Assembly (NCBI GenBank): GCA_964639225.1
Contig: CAZXCK010000038.1
Coordinates: 1 to 31,218, forward strand
Source: CAZXCK01 sp964639225
GTDB taxonomy: Bacteria; Chloroflexota; Anaerolineae; Aggregatilineales; Phototrophicaceae
DNA length: 31,218 bases
Reading direction: 5' to 3'
Part shown: positions 15,086 to 23,155 of the stretch, in pieces
How the letters are laid out: every line of letters starts with the position of its first letter
Numbering within the stretch: the stretch's first letter is position 1
The notes under the pieces: generated by a model
The model's database searches: none
Told to the model about the DNA's origin: nothing
Seen by the model: the letters and a program-made list of their open reading frames with translations, nothing else
Program-made: the position numbers and the translations under genes

Positions 15086-16471
15086 ATGACCACCGCACAC
15101 GATTACGCCAGCGCCCATGCCAGCCGTTTCTTGGACGAGTTTAAGGATTTGCTGCGTATCCCCAGCATCAGCACGCTGCCCCAGCACGCCGTCGATGTCC
15201 AGCGCGCCGCCGAATGGCTGGCGGCGGACATGCGCCGTATCGGCATGGACAGCGCCGAGATTATTCACATGCCGGGGGGGCGCTGCCCGCTGGTCCTCGG
15301 CGAATGGCACGGCGCTGGCCCCGATGCGCCGACGGCCCTGGTCTACTGTCATTACGACGTACAGCCTGCCGAGATGGCTGACGGCTGGGACTCCGCGCCC
15401 TTCGAGCCGGTCGAGCGCGATGGCAAGCTGTTCGCGCGCGGTGCGGTCGATAGTAAGCTGCATGTGATGGCCCATCTCAAAGCGGTCGAGTCGCTGCTGG
15501 CGTCGCCGGACGGCGCGCCGGTCAACATCAGGCTGCTGTTCGAGGGCGAAGAAGAGTCCGGCTCAGAGACGATCAACGCCTTTGTTCGCCAGCACGCCGA
15601 CCGTCTGCGCGCCGATGTCGGCGTCGTCTCCGATGGCACCATCATTACCGTCGATCAGCCCTCGCTGATTGTGGCGCTGCGCGGCATCATCACGATGGAG
15701 ATACGCCTGCACGGTCCGCGCCAGGATTTGCACAGCGGTCATTATGGTGGCGTGGTCCACAACCCGATTCAGGCGCTGGCCGAGATCATCGCCCAACTGC
15801 ACGACGACAACGGCACCGTGACCGTCCCCGGTTTCTACGACGACGTGCGCCCCATCACCGACATCGACCGCCAGCACCTGCGCGCCGCTTTGCCCTGGGT
15901 CGAGGCGGAATGGCGTCACGTGGCGGATCCGCCGCAGGTGTGGGGCGAGCGCGAGTTCAACCTGCACGAGCGCATCGGCGTGCGCCCCACGCTGGAGATC
16001 AACGGCATCAGCGGTGGTTATGCCGCCGAGGGCTTCAAGACTGTCCTGCCAGCCCGCGCTCTGGCGAAGTTGAGCTGCCGTTTGGTCGCCGACCAGAACC
16101 CGCAGCGTGTCGCTGCTGCCGTCCGCGACTACGTTCTGAGCATCGCGCCGCCTACCGTAAACTGTGAGGTGCTGATTCTGGACGAAGGCGCGCCCGCCTT
16201 TGTGCTGGACCGGGACACGCGCGCCGTCCAGGCGGCAACCGTCGCTTACGAAAAAGGCTGGGGCAGGGCGCCCATCTACGAATGGGCCGGCGGCAGTGTC
16301 CCGATTACCTACGCGCTGGCTCGCTGCGTCGATGAGGTCGTGCTGATGGGTTACGGCACCAAAAGCGGACGGGCGCACGGCCCCAACGAGAACATCTATC
16401 TGAGCGCCTTTGAGCGCGGCATCCAGACCACCATCCACTTCTACAGCGAATACGCCGCGCGCTGGCGCTGA
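15086..16471 (+). CDS. M20 family metallopeptidase (dipeptidase)
   Basis: A 461-residue M20 peptidase of the dipeptidase/carnosinase-like branch, cytoplasmic with two zinc ions. Metal and catalytic positions are visible: His89 and Asp91 in YCHYDVQP, bridging Asp122 in GAVDSK, Glu155/Glu156 in FEGEEESGS, Asp183 in SDGT, and the C-terminal His in RAHGPNEN. The dimerisation (lid) domain spans roughly 195-310 and starts with the conserved QDLHSGHYGG. At the bridging position the usual D-D/N-K is D-S-K. AAAGGA precedes the ATG, 24 nt after the phosphodiesterase stop, so it is probably the last gene of the nusB-tat operon; a strong terminator follows. The exact peptide substrate is unknown. Confidence 0.93.
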   Translation: MTTAHDYASAHASRFLDEFKDLLRIPSISTLPQHAVDVQRAAEWLAADMRRIGMDSAEIIHMPGGRCPLVLGEWHGAGPDAPTALVYCHYDVQPAEMADGWDSAPFEPVERDGKLFARGAVDSKLHVMAHLKAVESLLASPDGAPVNIRLLFEGEEESGSETINAFVRQHADRLRADVGVVSDGTIITVDQPSLIVALRGIITMEIRLHGPRQDLHSGHYGGVVHNPIQALAEIIAQLHDDNGTVTVPGFYDDVRPITDIDRQHLRAALPWVEAEWRHVADPPQVWGEREFNLHERIGVRPTLEINGISGGYAAEGFKTVLPARALAKLSCRLVADQNPQRVAAAVRDYVLSIAPPTVNCEVLILDEGAPAFVLDRDTRAVQAATVAYEKGWGRAPIYEWAGGSVPITYALARCVDEVVLMGYGTKSGRAHGPNENIYLSAFERGIQTTIHFYSEYAARWR

Positions 16472-16484
16472 ATAAGTCGCACAC

Positions 16485-16522
16485 AAAAAACGCCCCGGCT
16501 CACAACGAACCGGGGCGTTTTT
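16485..16522. terminator. Bidirectional intrinsic terminator
   Basis: Six A (16485-16490), CGCCCCGG (16491-16498), an 11-nt loop, CCGGGGCG (16510-16517) and five T (16518-16522). It lies between the convergent M20 peptidase and PA14 protein genes and can serve both strands. Confidence 0.93.
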
Positions 16523-16543
16523 CTGGTGTGGATTTGCCGTCAG

Positions 16544-17986
16544 TTAACTGCTCTGGACCGGCACGGCGTTGGGGTCCACGTTGGGCGCCAGCCGCACATA
16601 CTCGCCGCTGACCCAGCCCGTCTGTCCGCTGAACTGCACCTTCCACCAGGAAGCGTCAGCGTTTCGGGCGAGGATCGGCACGGCGGTTCCCGCCGGGATG
16701 ATGTTCATGCGCGCGAACCATACGCCCGGCCCCATGCGTAGATTCAGATTTTCGATGGTGGTCAGCGTGTTGCCAGCGACCGGCTGCGTAGGCTGTGGCT
16801 GCGGCTGCGTGGGCTGCTGACTGGTCACCGGGACGCGGTCCGCGTTGGACACGCTCACCCAGCGGTCGCTGACCCAGCCCGTGATACCGTCTACCCGAAT
16901 CTGCCACCAGCCAGTCGCCGAGTCGCGCTGTGTCACCGGGTACGTCTCGCTGCGGTTGATGCGCGTCAGGACGGCACCGTTCACCGGGTCGGGTGTCTGG
17001 CGCACGTTAAGCCGCCAGGCGGTCACGGTAGCGGTCGCGTCGACCGGGGCGACCGGCGGTACCGGTGTCGGTGGCTGGTAAGGTGTGGTGCCGGGGCGCG
17101 CGATGTTGAACTCGATGTAGGCCAGGCCGGTATCCTCGCGGAACTCGACGACAAACGTATGGTTGCCCGTGGGAAGCGTCACCAGCGCCGATAGCTGTTC
17201 CGCTACACGTCCATTCCAGCCGTCAATATACAATACACCGTTGATGAACACGCGCACACCGTCGTCGGCGCGGGTCGTAATCTGGTACATGCCGCCGTCA
17301 AGGGACTGCTGGCTGGTCCAGCGCACCGAGAAGAAATCGCCAGGCATGTTAGCAAGCGGCGCGTTAGCGCCCCAGTTGTGGTTTGGGCTGGCCTCAGTCA
17401 GCGTGGCGACCGGCATACCCTGCAGGTTGGCGTTGTTGAAGTACTGCGCGGTCCACACACCCGGCGTTACCGGGACGGGCTGCGGGGCAGGGCCGGTGAA
17501 GGGCTGTGTCGTCACACCCGTGTCGAGATTGGTCCAGCCAGCGTACAGATAGCCAATGCCACCCAGTTCAACGAAATCGATCTGCACATGGATGACACCG
17601 GTCGGCATATCCAGTTCGACGCTTACGACCTCGCCGGGGCGCGTCTGGTTGTATGTGTTCAGCACAGTGCGGAAGTCCACGCCCAGCTTGACACCGTCAT
17701 CGGCCAGCAGGTCGAAACGGTAGCGACCCGCCTCAAAGTACACGTCGGCGGCGAAGCGGGCGCTCCAGCCATCGTCGGGCATGCCCGGCTCCGGCGCGCC
17801 AGTCCCCCAGTTAAAGGCGATGTTGCTCTCGAAACGCTGGATGGCCGGATCGCCGATCAGATACGGGTTGTTGAAATAAAAGGCCCGCCAGGTAATGTTC
17901 CTCTGCTGTTCTGCGGCGGCGGGCAAAGCAAATGCGCCAAATGCCACCACCAGCAGCAGCAGCGTTAGAAAGATTCTGCGTTGCAT
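16544..17986 (-). CDS. Secreted PA14-PA14-SH3b-SH3b protein
   Basis: A 480-residue exported protein. A signal peptide (about 1-25, ending LPAAAE) is followed by two PA14-like beta-barrel domains (about 31-165 and 177-297), each with the marker (R/L)ADDGV (LLADDGVKL and TRADDGVRVFING). A Pro/Thr linker leads to two bacterial SH3 domains (about 319-380 and 407-466), each with LN(V/L)R and a GW(V)S end, and a second Pro/Gln linker lies between them. PA14 domains bind carbohydrate, SH3b domains bind peptidoglycan or surface polymer, so a cell-surface carbohydrate-binding role is likely; no catalytic domain is present. ATG 17986 is chosen because AGGAG is 8 nt upstream; an in-frame GTG at 17995 overlaps that site. 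It is a single gene. Confidence 0.87.
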   Translation of the reverse strand: MQRRIFLTLLLLVVAFGAFALPAAAEQQRNITWRAFYFNNPYLIGDPAIQRFESNIAFNWGTGAPEPGMPDDGWSARFAADVYFEAGRYRFDLLADDGVKLGVDFRTVLNTYNQTRPGEVVSVELDMPTGVIHVQIDFVELGGIGYLYAGWTNLDTGVTTQPFTGPAPQPVPVTPGVWTAQYFNNANLQGMPVATLTEASPNHNWGANAPLANMPGDFFSVRWTSQQSLDGGMYQITTRADDGVRVFINGVLYIDGWNGRVAEQLSALVTLPTGNHTFVVEFREDTGLAYIEFNIARPGTTPYQPPTPVPPVAPVDATATVTAWRLNVRQTPDPVNGAVLTRINRSETYPVTQRDSATGWWQIRVDGITGWVSDRWVSVSNADRVPVTSQQPTQPQPQPTQPVAGNTLTTIENLNLRMGPGVWFARMNIIPAGTAVPILARNADASWWKVQFSGQTGWVSGEYVRLAPNVDPNAVPVQSS

Positions 17987-18300
17987 TGTATACACTCCTT
18001 GAATGTTTGCCCCCGTTGTACAGCAGAATACGGCGCGTCTGGCGCGGGTAAGGCTGACGCCAGAAACACCGCCATGCGTGTTTCATCGCTCTACTTTAAT
18101 GATGCAGTTCTTTTGCTTTGGGGTCAACTAAGCGTAGATGGGTCGTATACCAGGCGATGATCTGGCGTCAGCCAGCGGACACAACACGCTGGCAAACGGC
18201 TGTAATCGGTACGAATTTCACCCACAGGCTGCTGCTGTGGGGGCGATTCTGGTTTGCATATCAACAAGCGCCCTGTGCTGGCTTGTGACCATCCGCCTGG
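17987..18300. other. 314-nt intergenic region with inverted repeats, no gene seen
   Basis: This is one of the two longest gene-free stretches. It holds the leader and likely promoter of the PA14 gene, a 7-bp inverted repeat TCTGGCG/CGCCAGA (18038-18044 and 18058-18064), and a 13-nt exact inverted repeat (18052-18064 against 18161-18173). It also holds a hairpin CCCACAG/CTGTGGG (18221-18227 and 18235-18241) that could end the coiled-coil gene transcript but lacks a U-run. I see no convincing coding frame or known RNA. Confidence 0.5.
18099..18127 (-). promoter_or_regulatory. Possible promoter of the PA14 gene
   Basis: On the - strand TTGACC (18127-18122), a 17-nt spacer and CATCAT (18104-18099). 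The -35 is good and the -10 moderate. It would give a leader of about 105 nt. Confidence 0.35.
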
Positions 18301-18870
18301 TTATTCGTCTGTCTGGCCGCCGCGCTTGAGACTGACCTCGACCGGCTGCTGCACGCTGCTGGCCGCATGCATAGGATACTCGCTAACCTCTTCACCCTGC
18401 GGGTCCTCGCGGGAAAGCGGCGCGCTGGGCCGGTTGTTGATCTCGTCGATGCCGTTGCGCACAGTCGTCAGGTTGCGCGACAGCGACTGCTCCAGCTTGC
18501 TGAGTACCTGCATCACGTATTGGTCGGCCTCGGCGGTAATCTCGGCGGCGCGCTGGTGAGCGTCCTCGACGATGTTGGCGGCGCGGTTCTGCGCGGCCTG
18601 GACGTTCACTTCCTGGTCGAGCAGTTCGTCGCCCTTCTGGCGAGCCTGCTGCAGGATGCGAGCGGCTTCTTCGTTGGCCTGGGCCAGGACGCGGTCGCGC
18701 TGCGCCAGAATACGGGCAGCCTTTTCGATCTCTTCGGGGATTGAAATCCGCATCTGGTCGATGATCTCCAGGGCGCGCTCCTCGTCGATCATCGTATATT
18801 TGCTGAACGGCATATGCCGCCCTTCGTCGATTAAGTCCTCTAAACGATCTACCAGATGTTGTATGTCCAT
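18301..18870 (-). CDS. Coiled-coil protein (DivIVA / F0-b-like)
   Basis: A 189-residue hydrophilic, almost wholly helical protein with no membrane segment. The N terminus reads LVDRLEDLIDEGRHMPFSKYTMIDEERALEIIDQMR, followed by a long Ala/Glu/Gln/Arg coiled coil (about 45-140, with AARILAQRD, AARILQQARQKGDELL and AANIVEDAHQRAAEI) and a disordered acidic tail. Such proteins are often labelled DivIVA-like or ATP synthase b-like by compositional similarity. The same N-terminal pattern recurs in proteins encoded beside coaD in Chloroflexi and Firmicutes, as here (coaD stop 23 nt upstream). GAGGGG precedes the ATG. A role in cell-pole or division scaffolding is speculative. Confidence 0.75.
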   Translation of the reverse strand: MDIQHLVDRLEDLIDEGRHMPFSKYTMIDEERALEIIDQMRISIPEEIEKAARILAQRDRVLAQANEEAARILQQARQKGDELLDQEVNVQAAQNRAANIVEDAHQRAAEITAEADQYVMQVLSKLEQSLSRNLTTVRNGIDEINNRPSAPLSREDPQGEEVSEYPMHAASSVQQPVEVSLKRGGQTDE

Positions 18871-18893
18871 ATTTGGCGTCCCCTCTCGCTGTT

Positions 18894-19424
18894 TCAGTCG
18901 CGGATGCTGTTCGTGTAATTGGTACCGTCACGATTTCGCTTCAGTTCGGCAAAGCGTTCGTGCAGCGCATCCACAACAAAATCCGGTACCATTGACGACA
19001 CATCGCCCCCCAGCTCGGCGATCTCACGGATCGTTGTCGAACTGATGTGAACGTGACGCTCGTCGGTCATAATCGACACCGTCTCGATGTCTGGCGCCAG
19101 CTTTTTATTGGCCAGGCCCATACGGAACTCAAACTCAAAATCAGAGAACACCCGCAGGCCGCGAATTATGGCCATCGCCCCAACCGACTTAACATAGTTT
19201 ACAGCCAAACCGGAAAACTGCGCAACACGAATATTCCCATGGTTGGCAAAAGCGCGCTCAGTTAACTGTAAGCGCTGTTCGACATCGAACAGCAACCGCT
19301 TTTTGGGCATATCATAAACGGCGACGATCACTTCGTCAAAAATCTTCGCCGCGCGCTGTGCGATATCAATATGTCCGTTGTGAATAGGGTCCAGCGACGC
19401 TGGATACACGGCCAGTCGGCCCAT
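18894..19424 (-). CDS. coaD: Phosphopantetheine adenylyltransferase CoaD
   Basis: A 176-residue nucleotidyltransferase that makes dephospho-CoA from 4'-phosphopantetheine and ATP, the penultimate step of coenzyme A synthesis. The active-site motif is LDPIHNGH (about 11-18), matching the family's FDPxTxGH/HxGH. Further landmarks are AIIRGLRVFSDFEFEF, MGLANKKLAPDIETV and the ATP-binding SSTTIREIAELGGDVSSMVP near the C terminus. It is about 12-15 residues longer than typical (about 160) because of the C-terminal tail. GGGAG lies about 9 nt before the ATG, and a TATAAT promoter lies about 55 nt upstream. It begins a two-gene transcript with the coiled-coil gene. Confidence 0.95.
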   Translation of the reverse strand: MGRLAVYPASLDPIHNGHIDIAQRAAKIFDEVIVAVYDMPKKRLLFDVEQRLQLTERAFANHGNIRVAQFSGLAVNYVKSVGAMAIIRGLRVFSDFEFEFRMGLANKKLAPDIETVSIMTDERHVHISSTTIREIAELGGDVSSMVPDFVVDALHERFAELKRNRDGTNYTNSIRD

Positions 19425-19478
19425 AGGGTTACGCTCCCGGTTTGATGGTTGTCTGTATGATTTTACGCACCGCTAACA

Positions 19479-19506
19479 ATTATAACGGACGTGAAGTGAC
19501 CTGCAA
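19479..19506 (-). promoter_or_regulatory. Promoter of coaD
   Basis: On the - strand TTGCAG (19506-19501), a 16-nt spacer and a consensus TATAAT (19484-19479). The start near 19472 gives a leader of about 48 nt. It lies between the recG stop and the coaD start, so coaD can be transcribed apart from recG. Confidence 0.58.
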
Positions 19507-19536
19507 GTTTATGTACAGCGCGCCGCCAGGACCAGC

Positions 19537-22305
19537 CTAGCTCACGTCGCTGTCGTCGCGGTGGAGCATCACCACCCGTTGTGCCAGCAGCGCGTGTTCC
19601 GCCTGCTGTAGATACGGGTCTTCCTCGTAGATGGTGCGCGCCTCGCGCTGCGCCAGCTCCACCAGATGCGGCGTCATGGCTTCCAGCGCCTGCAGATGCG
19701 CGCCGCGCCCGCTCTGGCGTGTCCCCACCAGGTCACCGGCGCCGCGTAGCTGCCAGTCACGCTCGGCCAGTTGGAAACCATCCGTTGTCTTTTCCAATGC
19801 TGCCAGCCGTTCCTGAGCTTCCGGCGAGCTGCTGTCCGGGATGAGGAAACAGTATGAGGCATGCTGGCCACGCCCCACGCGCCCCCGGAACTGGTGCAAC
19901 TGCGCCAGCCCGAAACGGTTCGCTCCCTCGATGACGATGACGGTGGCATTCGGCACATCGACGCCCACCTCGGCCACCGATGTCGTCACCAGCACGTCGA
20001 ATTCGCCCGCGCTGAAAGCCGCCATCACCGCGTCTTTTTCGGCGGGCTTCATGCGACCGTGCAGCAGGCCCACCCGATGCCGGAAGAACACGTGGCTCAG
20101 CCGTTCGTAGGCTTCGATGGCGGACTGCGCCTCGATAGTCTCCGAGGCTTCTACCAGCGGATGCACGATAAACGCCTGCCGCCCGTTGTTGATCTGCGCT
20201 TTGATGAAGTTGTAAATCCCCTCGCGCTCCACCGGGCGCATGATGCGCGTCTCGACCGGCGTGCGTCCGGGCGGCATCTCGTCCATGATGGACAGGTCCA
20301 GGTCGGCGTAGAGGGTCAGCGCCAGCGTGCGCGGAATCGGAGTCGCCGTCATCACCAGCAGATGCGGATTGGTCCCCTTGCCGCGCAGTTGGGCGCGCTG
20401 CGCCACACCGAAGCGATGCTGCTCGTCGATCACCGCCACCGCCAGATCGTTGAACGCCACCCCGTCCTGAATCAACGCATGGGTGCCGATGATGATGTCA
20501 ATCGAGCCGTCGGCCAGCCCGTTGTAGATCGCCTCGCGCTCGCTGCTCGAAAGCGCGCTCGTCAGCAGGCCGATCACTGGCTTGTGCTCGCCGGGCATGC
20601 GCTCGAAGGCCGCGCCGATACCGCGATAGTGCTGCTCTGCCAGGATACTGGTGGGGGCCATCAGCGCGGCCTGCTTGCCGTTGGCGAAGGCCGCCGCCAG
20701 CGCCGTGATAGCCACCGCCGTCTTGCCAGAGCCGACATCGCCCTGTAACAACCGATTCATCGGTACATCGCGGCTGATATCGCGCCGGATGTCGTCGATG
20801 GCGCGTCGCTGCGCGCCGGTCAGGGGGTAGGGGAATACCGCCTCGATGAACGGCTCCATAAAGTCATCGGTGACGGTCAGCGGCTGGCCGGGGACCGCCT
20901 GCCAGTCGCGCCGGTTGGCCAAAATCGCCAATTGCAGCAGCAGCAGCTGGTCGAACACAAAGCGGTTGCGCGCGTGTTCCAGGTGATCCCAGCCCTCAGG
21001 GAAGTGCAGGTTGCGGATAGTCCAGCCCAGGTCGGCCAGGTCGGCGCGTTCCAGTGTCGGCGCGGGCACATAATCCGGCAGTCGCTCGGACCAGTATTCG
21101 ACGGTGGATTTCATCAGCCGCCGCAGACTTCGCGCGCCCAGTCCTTCCGTCAGTGGATAGACCGGCACGATGCCCATCGTGTGCAGATTGTCGGATTCGA
21201 GTTCTTCCCACTCCGGGCCGACCATCTGCAGGCGATTGCCAAAAATCGACGTGGTGCCGCTGAGTACAAGCTGTTTACCGCGTCGAATCTGGTTAACCAG
21301 AAAATGCTGCCCGAAGAACATCACATTGAGCACACCGGAGCCGTCGTCCAGTTCCATGTAGAAGTCTTTGCGGCTGCTGCGCCCGGCCCGAACCTCAGTG
21401 TGGCGCACCGTGCCGATGATCGTCGCCGTCTGGCCGGGCTTCAGCCGGCTGATGTAACTCAGATTCGTGTAGTCGTCGTAGCGGCGCGGCAGGAAGAACA
21501 ACAGATCGTTGATCGTCTCGATGCCCATCTTTTCCAGCGACTGCGCCATACGCGGCCCAACACCTTTGACGACCGTTACCGATTCGCTGAGTCCGCGCAT
21601 GATGTCGGCGGCCTCGCCGGGGTCGATCTCAGCGCGGGGGCGGCGCGGCGGGCGCGCCAACCGGGGCTGCGGCGGCAGGTCGGGCGTAGGCTGTACTGGA
21701 GCCTCGTCGCTGGTGTCGAAGACCGGCTCGCTGCTTCTGCTCTCCGCATCACCAGACTGGCCGCCGGCACGTTCGCCCGGCTGCCGTGAACGGTCGCGCT
21801 CTTTGCGCCGCTTTTTGCGTTCCGGTGGCGCGGGCTGGCGTTCGCCCCTGGACTCTGGCTGTGCCGGCTCGGTTTTCGATGAACGTCGTTCGCGCCTTTG
21901 CTCTTCTGGCCGTTCTGATTCGCGTTGGCGTTCGTCCGGCTGTGTGTCGCCTGTGGATGGCTGGTCAGTATCACCAGAGGAGTCATCGCCACCGGTTTCC
22001 TGAGTAAAGGCTGGCAGGCGGCTTTCATATTCCGGTGGCGGTGGCACCCGTCCGGTGATGCGGTCCATCATATAGGTGACGCGGTTGTGGCGTTCGGTTC
22101 GGTTTTCGATCGCCTCGTAGTTGCGCAGCAGATCGACCAGCTCATCGACCAGAATATGATGCTCTGGACGGCGGGCCTGTTTGTGCGCCTGCAGCGCCCA
22201 GTTCTCGCTGTAGGCCGCCAGCCCGCCGATCACCGCATTGTCTTTGTAACCCTGTTTGCGTTCCAGCTTTAGAATTTTGACCAGCGTCTCAAGCGCCGAT
22301 GGCAT
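19537..22305 (-). CDS. recG: ATP-dependent DNA helicase RecG with long N-terminal extension
   Basis: A 922-residue RecG, the branch-migrating helicase that regresses stalled forks and processes Holliday junctions. The conserved protein starts near 235 with a helix-hairpin motif (VTVVKGVGPRMAQSLEKMGI), then the OB-fold wedge (about 285-370), Walker A GDVGSGKT (522-529), DEQH (627-630) with RFGVAQR, the MTATPIPRTL motif (652-661), and C-terminal motifs NRFGLAQLHQFRGRVGRG and RGAGDLVGTRQSGRG. RecG is usually about 690 residues. The extra 230 comprise a helical domain (1-90) and a highly charged, disordered linker (about 100-225). The ATG lies inside the end of the upstream DegV gene (17-nt overlap) with GGAAAG before it, so translation is coupled. 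Confidence 0.95.
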   Translation of the reverse strand: MPSALETLVKILKLERKQGYKDNAVIGGLAAYSENWALQAHKQARRPEHHILVDELVDLLRNYEAIENRTERHNRVTYMMDRITGRVPPPPEYESRLPAFTQETGGDDSSGDTDQPSTGDTQPDERQRESERPEEQRRERRSSKTEPAQPESRGERQPAPPERKKRRKERDRSRQPGERAGGQSGDAESRSSEPVFDTSDEAPVQPTPDLPPQPRLARPPRRPRAEIDPGEAADIMRGLSESVTVVKGVGPRMAQSLEKMGIETINDLLFFLPRRYDDYTNLSYISRLKPGQTATIIGTVRHTEVRAGRSSRKDFYMELDDGSGVLNVMFFGQHFLVNQIRRGKQLVLSGTTSIFGNRLQMVGPEWEELESDNLHTMGIVPVYPLTEGLGARSLRRLMKSTVEYWSERLPDYVPAPTLERADLADLGWTIRNLHFPEGWDHLEHARNRFVFDQLLLLQLAILANRRDWQAVPGQPLTVTDDFMEPFIEAVFPYPLTGAQRRAIDDIRRDISRDVPMNRLLQGDVGSGKTAVAITALAAAFANGKQAALMAPTSILAEQHYRGIGAAFERMPGEHKPVIGLLTSALSSSEREAIYNGLADGSIDIIIGTHALIQDGVAFNDLAVAVIDEQHRFGVAQRAQLRGKGTNPHLLVMTATPIPRTLALTLYADLDLSIMDEMPPGRTPVETRIMRPVEREGIYNFIKAQINNGRQAFIVHPLVEASETIEAQSAIEAYERLSHVFFRHRVGLLHGRMKPAEKDAVMAAFSAGEFDVLVTTSVAEVGVDVPNATVIVIEGANRFGLAQLHQFRGRVGRGQHASYCFLIPDSSSPEAQERLAALEKTTDGFQLAERDWQLRGAGDLVGTRQSGRGAHLQALEAMTPHLVELAQREARTIYEEDPYLQQAEHALLAQRVVMLHRDDSDVS

Positions 22306-23155
22306 CTTTCCAACCTTTTTTTACTGTAACAATTCCTACCGCGCCCGGCCCGATGTGCGAGCCAATGGCCGGACAGATCATACCCGTTACGACATTATCC
22401 GGCATGACATCGCTCAGGCGCTGCTGCAGATCATTCATGCTTTCCGGGTTGTTGATGTGCAGCATACCGACTCGTTCCAGCTCGCCCTGTTCGCGGACCA
22501 GTTGCGCCACTTTATCCAGCGCCCGGTTGAACGTCCGCGCCCGCGCCGCCGGCAGCACGTCGCCGTCGCGCACCTCGACCAGTGGCTTGATCTGCAGCAG
22601 CGCGCCGATGCTCGCCGCCGCCCAACCCACACGACCACTGCGCCGCAGAAACTCCATCGTTGCGATGGCGGCGTACACCTTGATGTTCTCGCGGGCCGCC
22701 TGGATGGCGCGCAGCGTGTATTGGACGTCACCCGTCTCGGCGGCGACTTCCGCGCCCAGAACCGCCTGAAAGCCCATGCCAATGCTGATCATGCCACTGT
22801 CGATCACGGTGACTCGCTCCGGCGGGTAATCGGCGACAGCCAGGCGCATGGCGTTGTAAATGCCGCTGAGCTTGACCGGCGTGGCCAGGATGATTACATG
22901 GTCGGCTTCGTCGAACAGCGGCTCGATGCGCTCGCGCGCGAAATCCGGCGGCATGGCTGACGTGGTCGGGAACTCCGACATTCTACCCAGCGCGTGATAA
23001 TAATCCTCGCGCACCAGTTCTACGCCGTCGTCGGCGTAGCTGTTGCCGCCATAATTGACGAAGCACGGCACAACCGTGATTCCCCACTTCTGCGCCAGTT
23101 CTGGCGGTAGATCGGCCACACTATCCGTCACAAACTTGATTTTACTCGAAGTCAT
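22289..23155 (-). CDS. DegV/FakB-like fatty acid-binding protein (canonical)
   Basis: A 288-residue DegV-family protein. By FakB precedent these bind a fatty acid in a tunnel and present its carboxylate to the kinase FakA for phosphorylation. Landmarks are KFVTDSVADLPPEL at the N terminus, FPTTSAMPPDF (62-72) with the Thr-Ser ligand pair, FLRRSGRVG (168-175) with the conserved Arg, and GSHIGPGAVG (264-273) with the His-GPG signature. All ligand residues appear intact. Start ATG 23155 overlaps the upstream DegV stop by 14 nt; an ATG four codons upstream (MKPIM) is an alternative. It is the third gene of the FakA-DegV-DegV-RecG run. The family is also simply called DegV; the fatty acid role is inferred from the neighbouring FakA-like gene. 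Confidence 0.88.
   Translation of the reverse strand: MTSSKIKFVTDSVADLPPELAQKWGITVVPCFVNYGGNSYADDGVELVREDYYHALGRMSEFPTTSAMPPDFARERIEPLFDEADHVIILATPVKLSGIYNAMRLAVADYPPERVTVIDSGMISIGMGFQAVLGAEVAAETGDVQYTLRAIQAARENIKVYAAIATMEFLRRSGRVGWAAASIGALLQIKPLVEVRDGDVLPAARARTFNRALDKVAQLVREQGELERVGMLHINNPESMNDLQQRLSDVMPDNVVTGMICPAIGSHIGPGAVGIVTVKKGWKDAIGA

Noticed and set aside
13757..15475. A 572-codon open frame on the - strand opposite the phosphodiesterase gene
   Set aside because: It is antisense to two well-supported genes with catalytic motifs; its product has no family features and arises from GC-rich third positions.
15563..16486. A 307-codon antisense frame opposite the M20 peptidase gene
   Set aside because: Same cause: it mirrors a gene with clear metal ligands, and lacks a ribosome-binding site or recognisable domain.
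17811..18086. A possible short leader peptide starting MKHAWRCFW before the PA14 gene
   Set aside because: The frame runs past the PA14 start in another phase and has no ribosome-binding site; a regulatory peptide is not supported.
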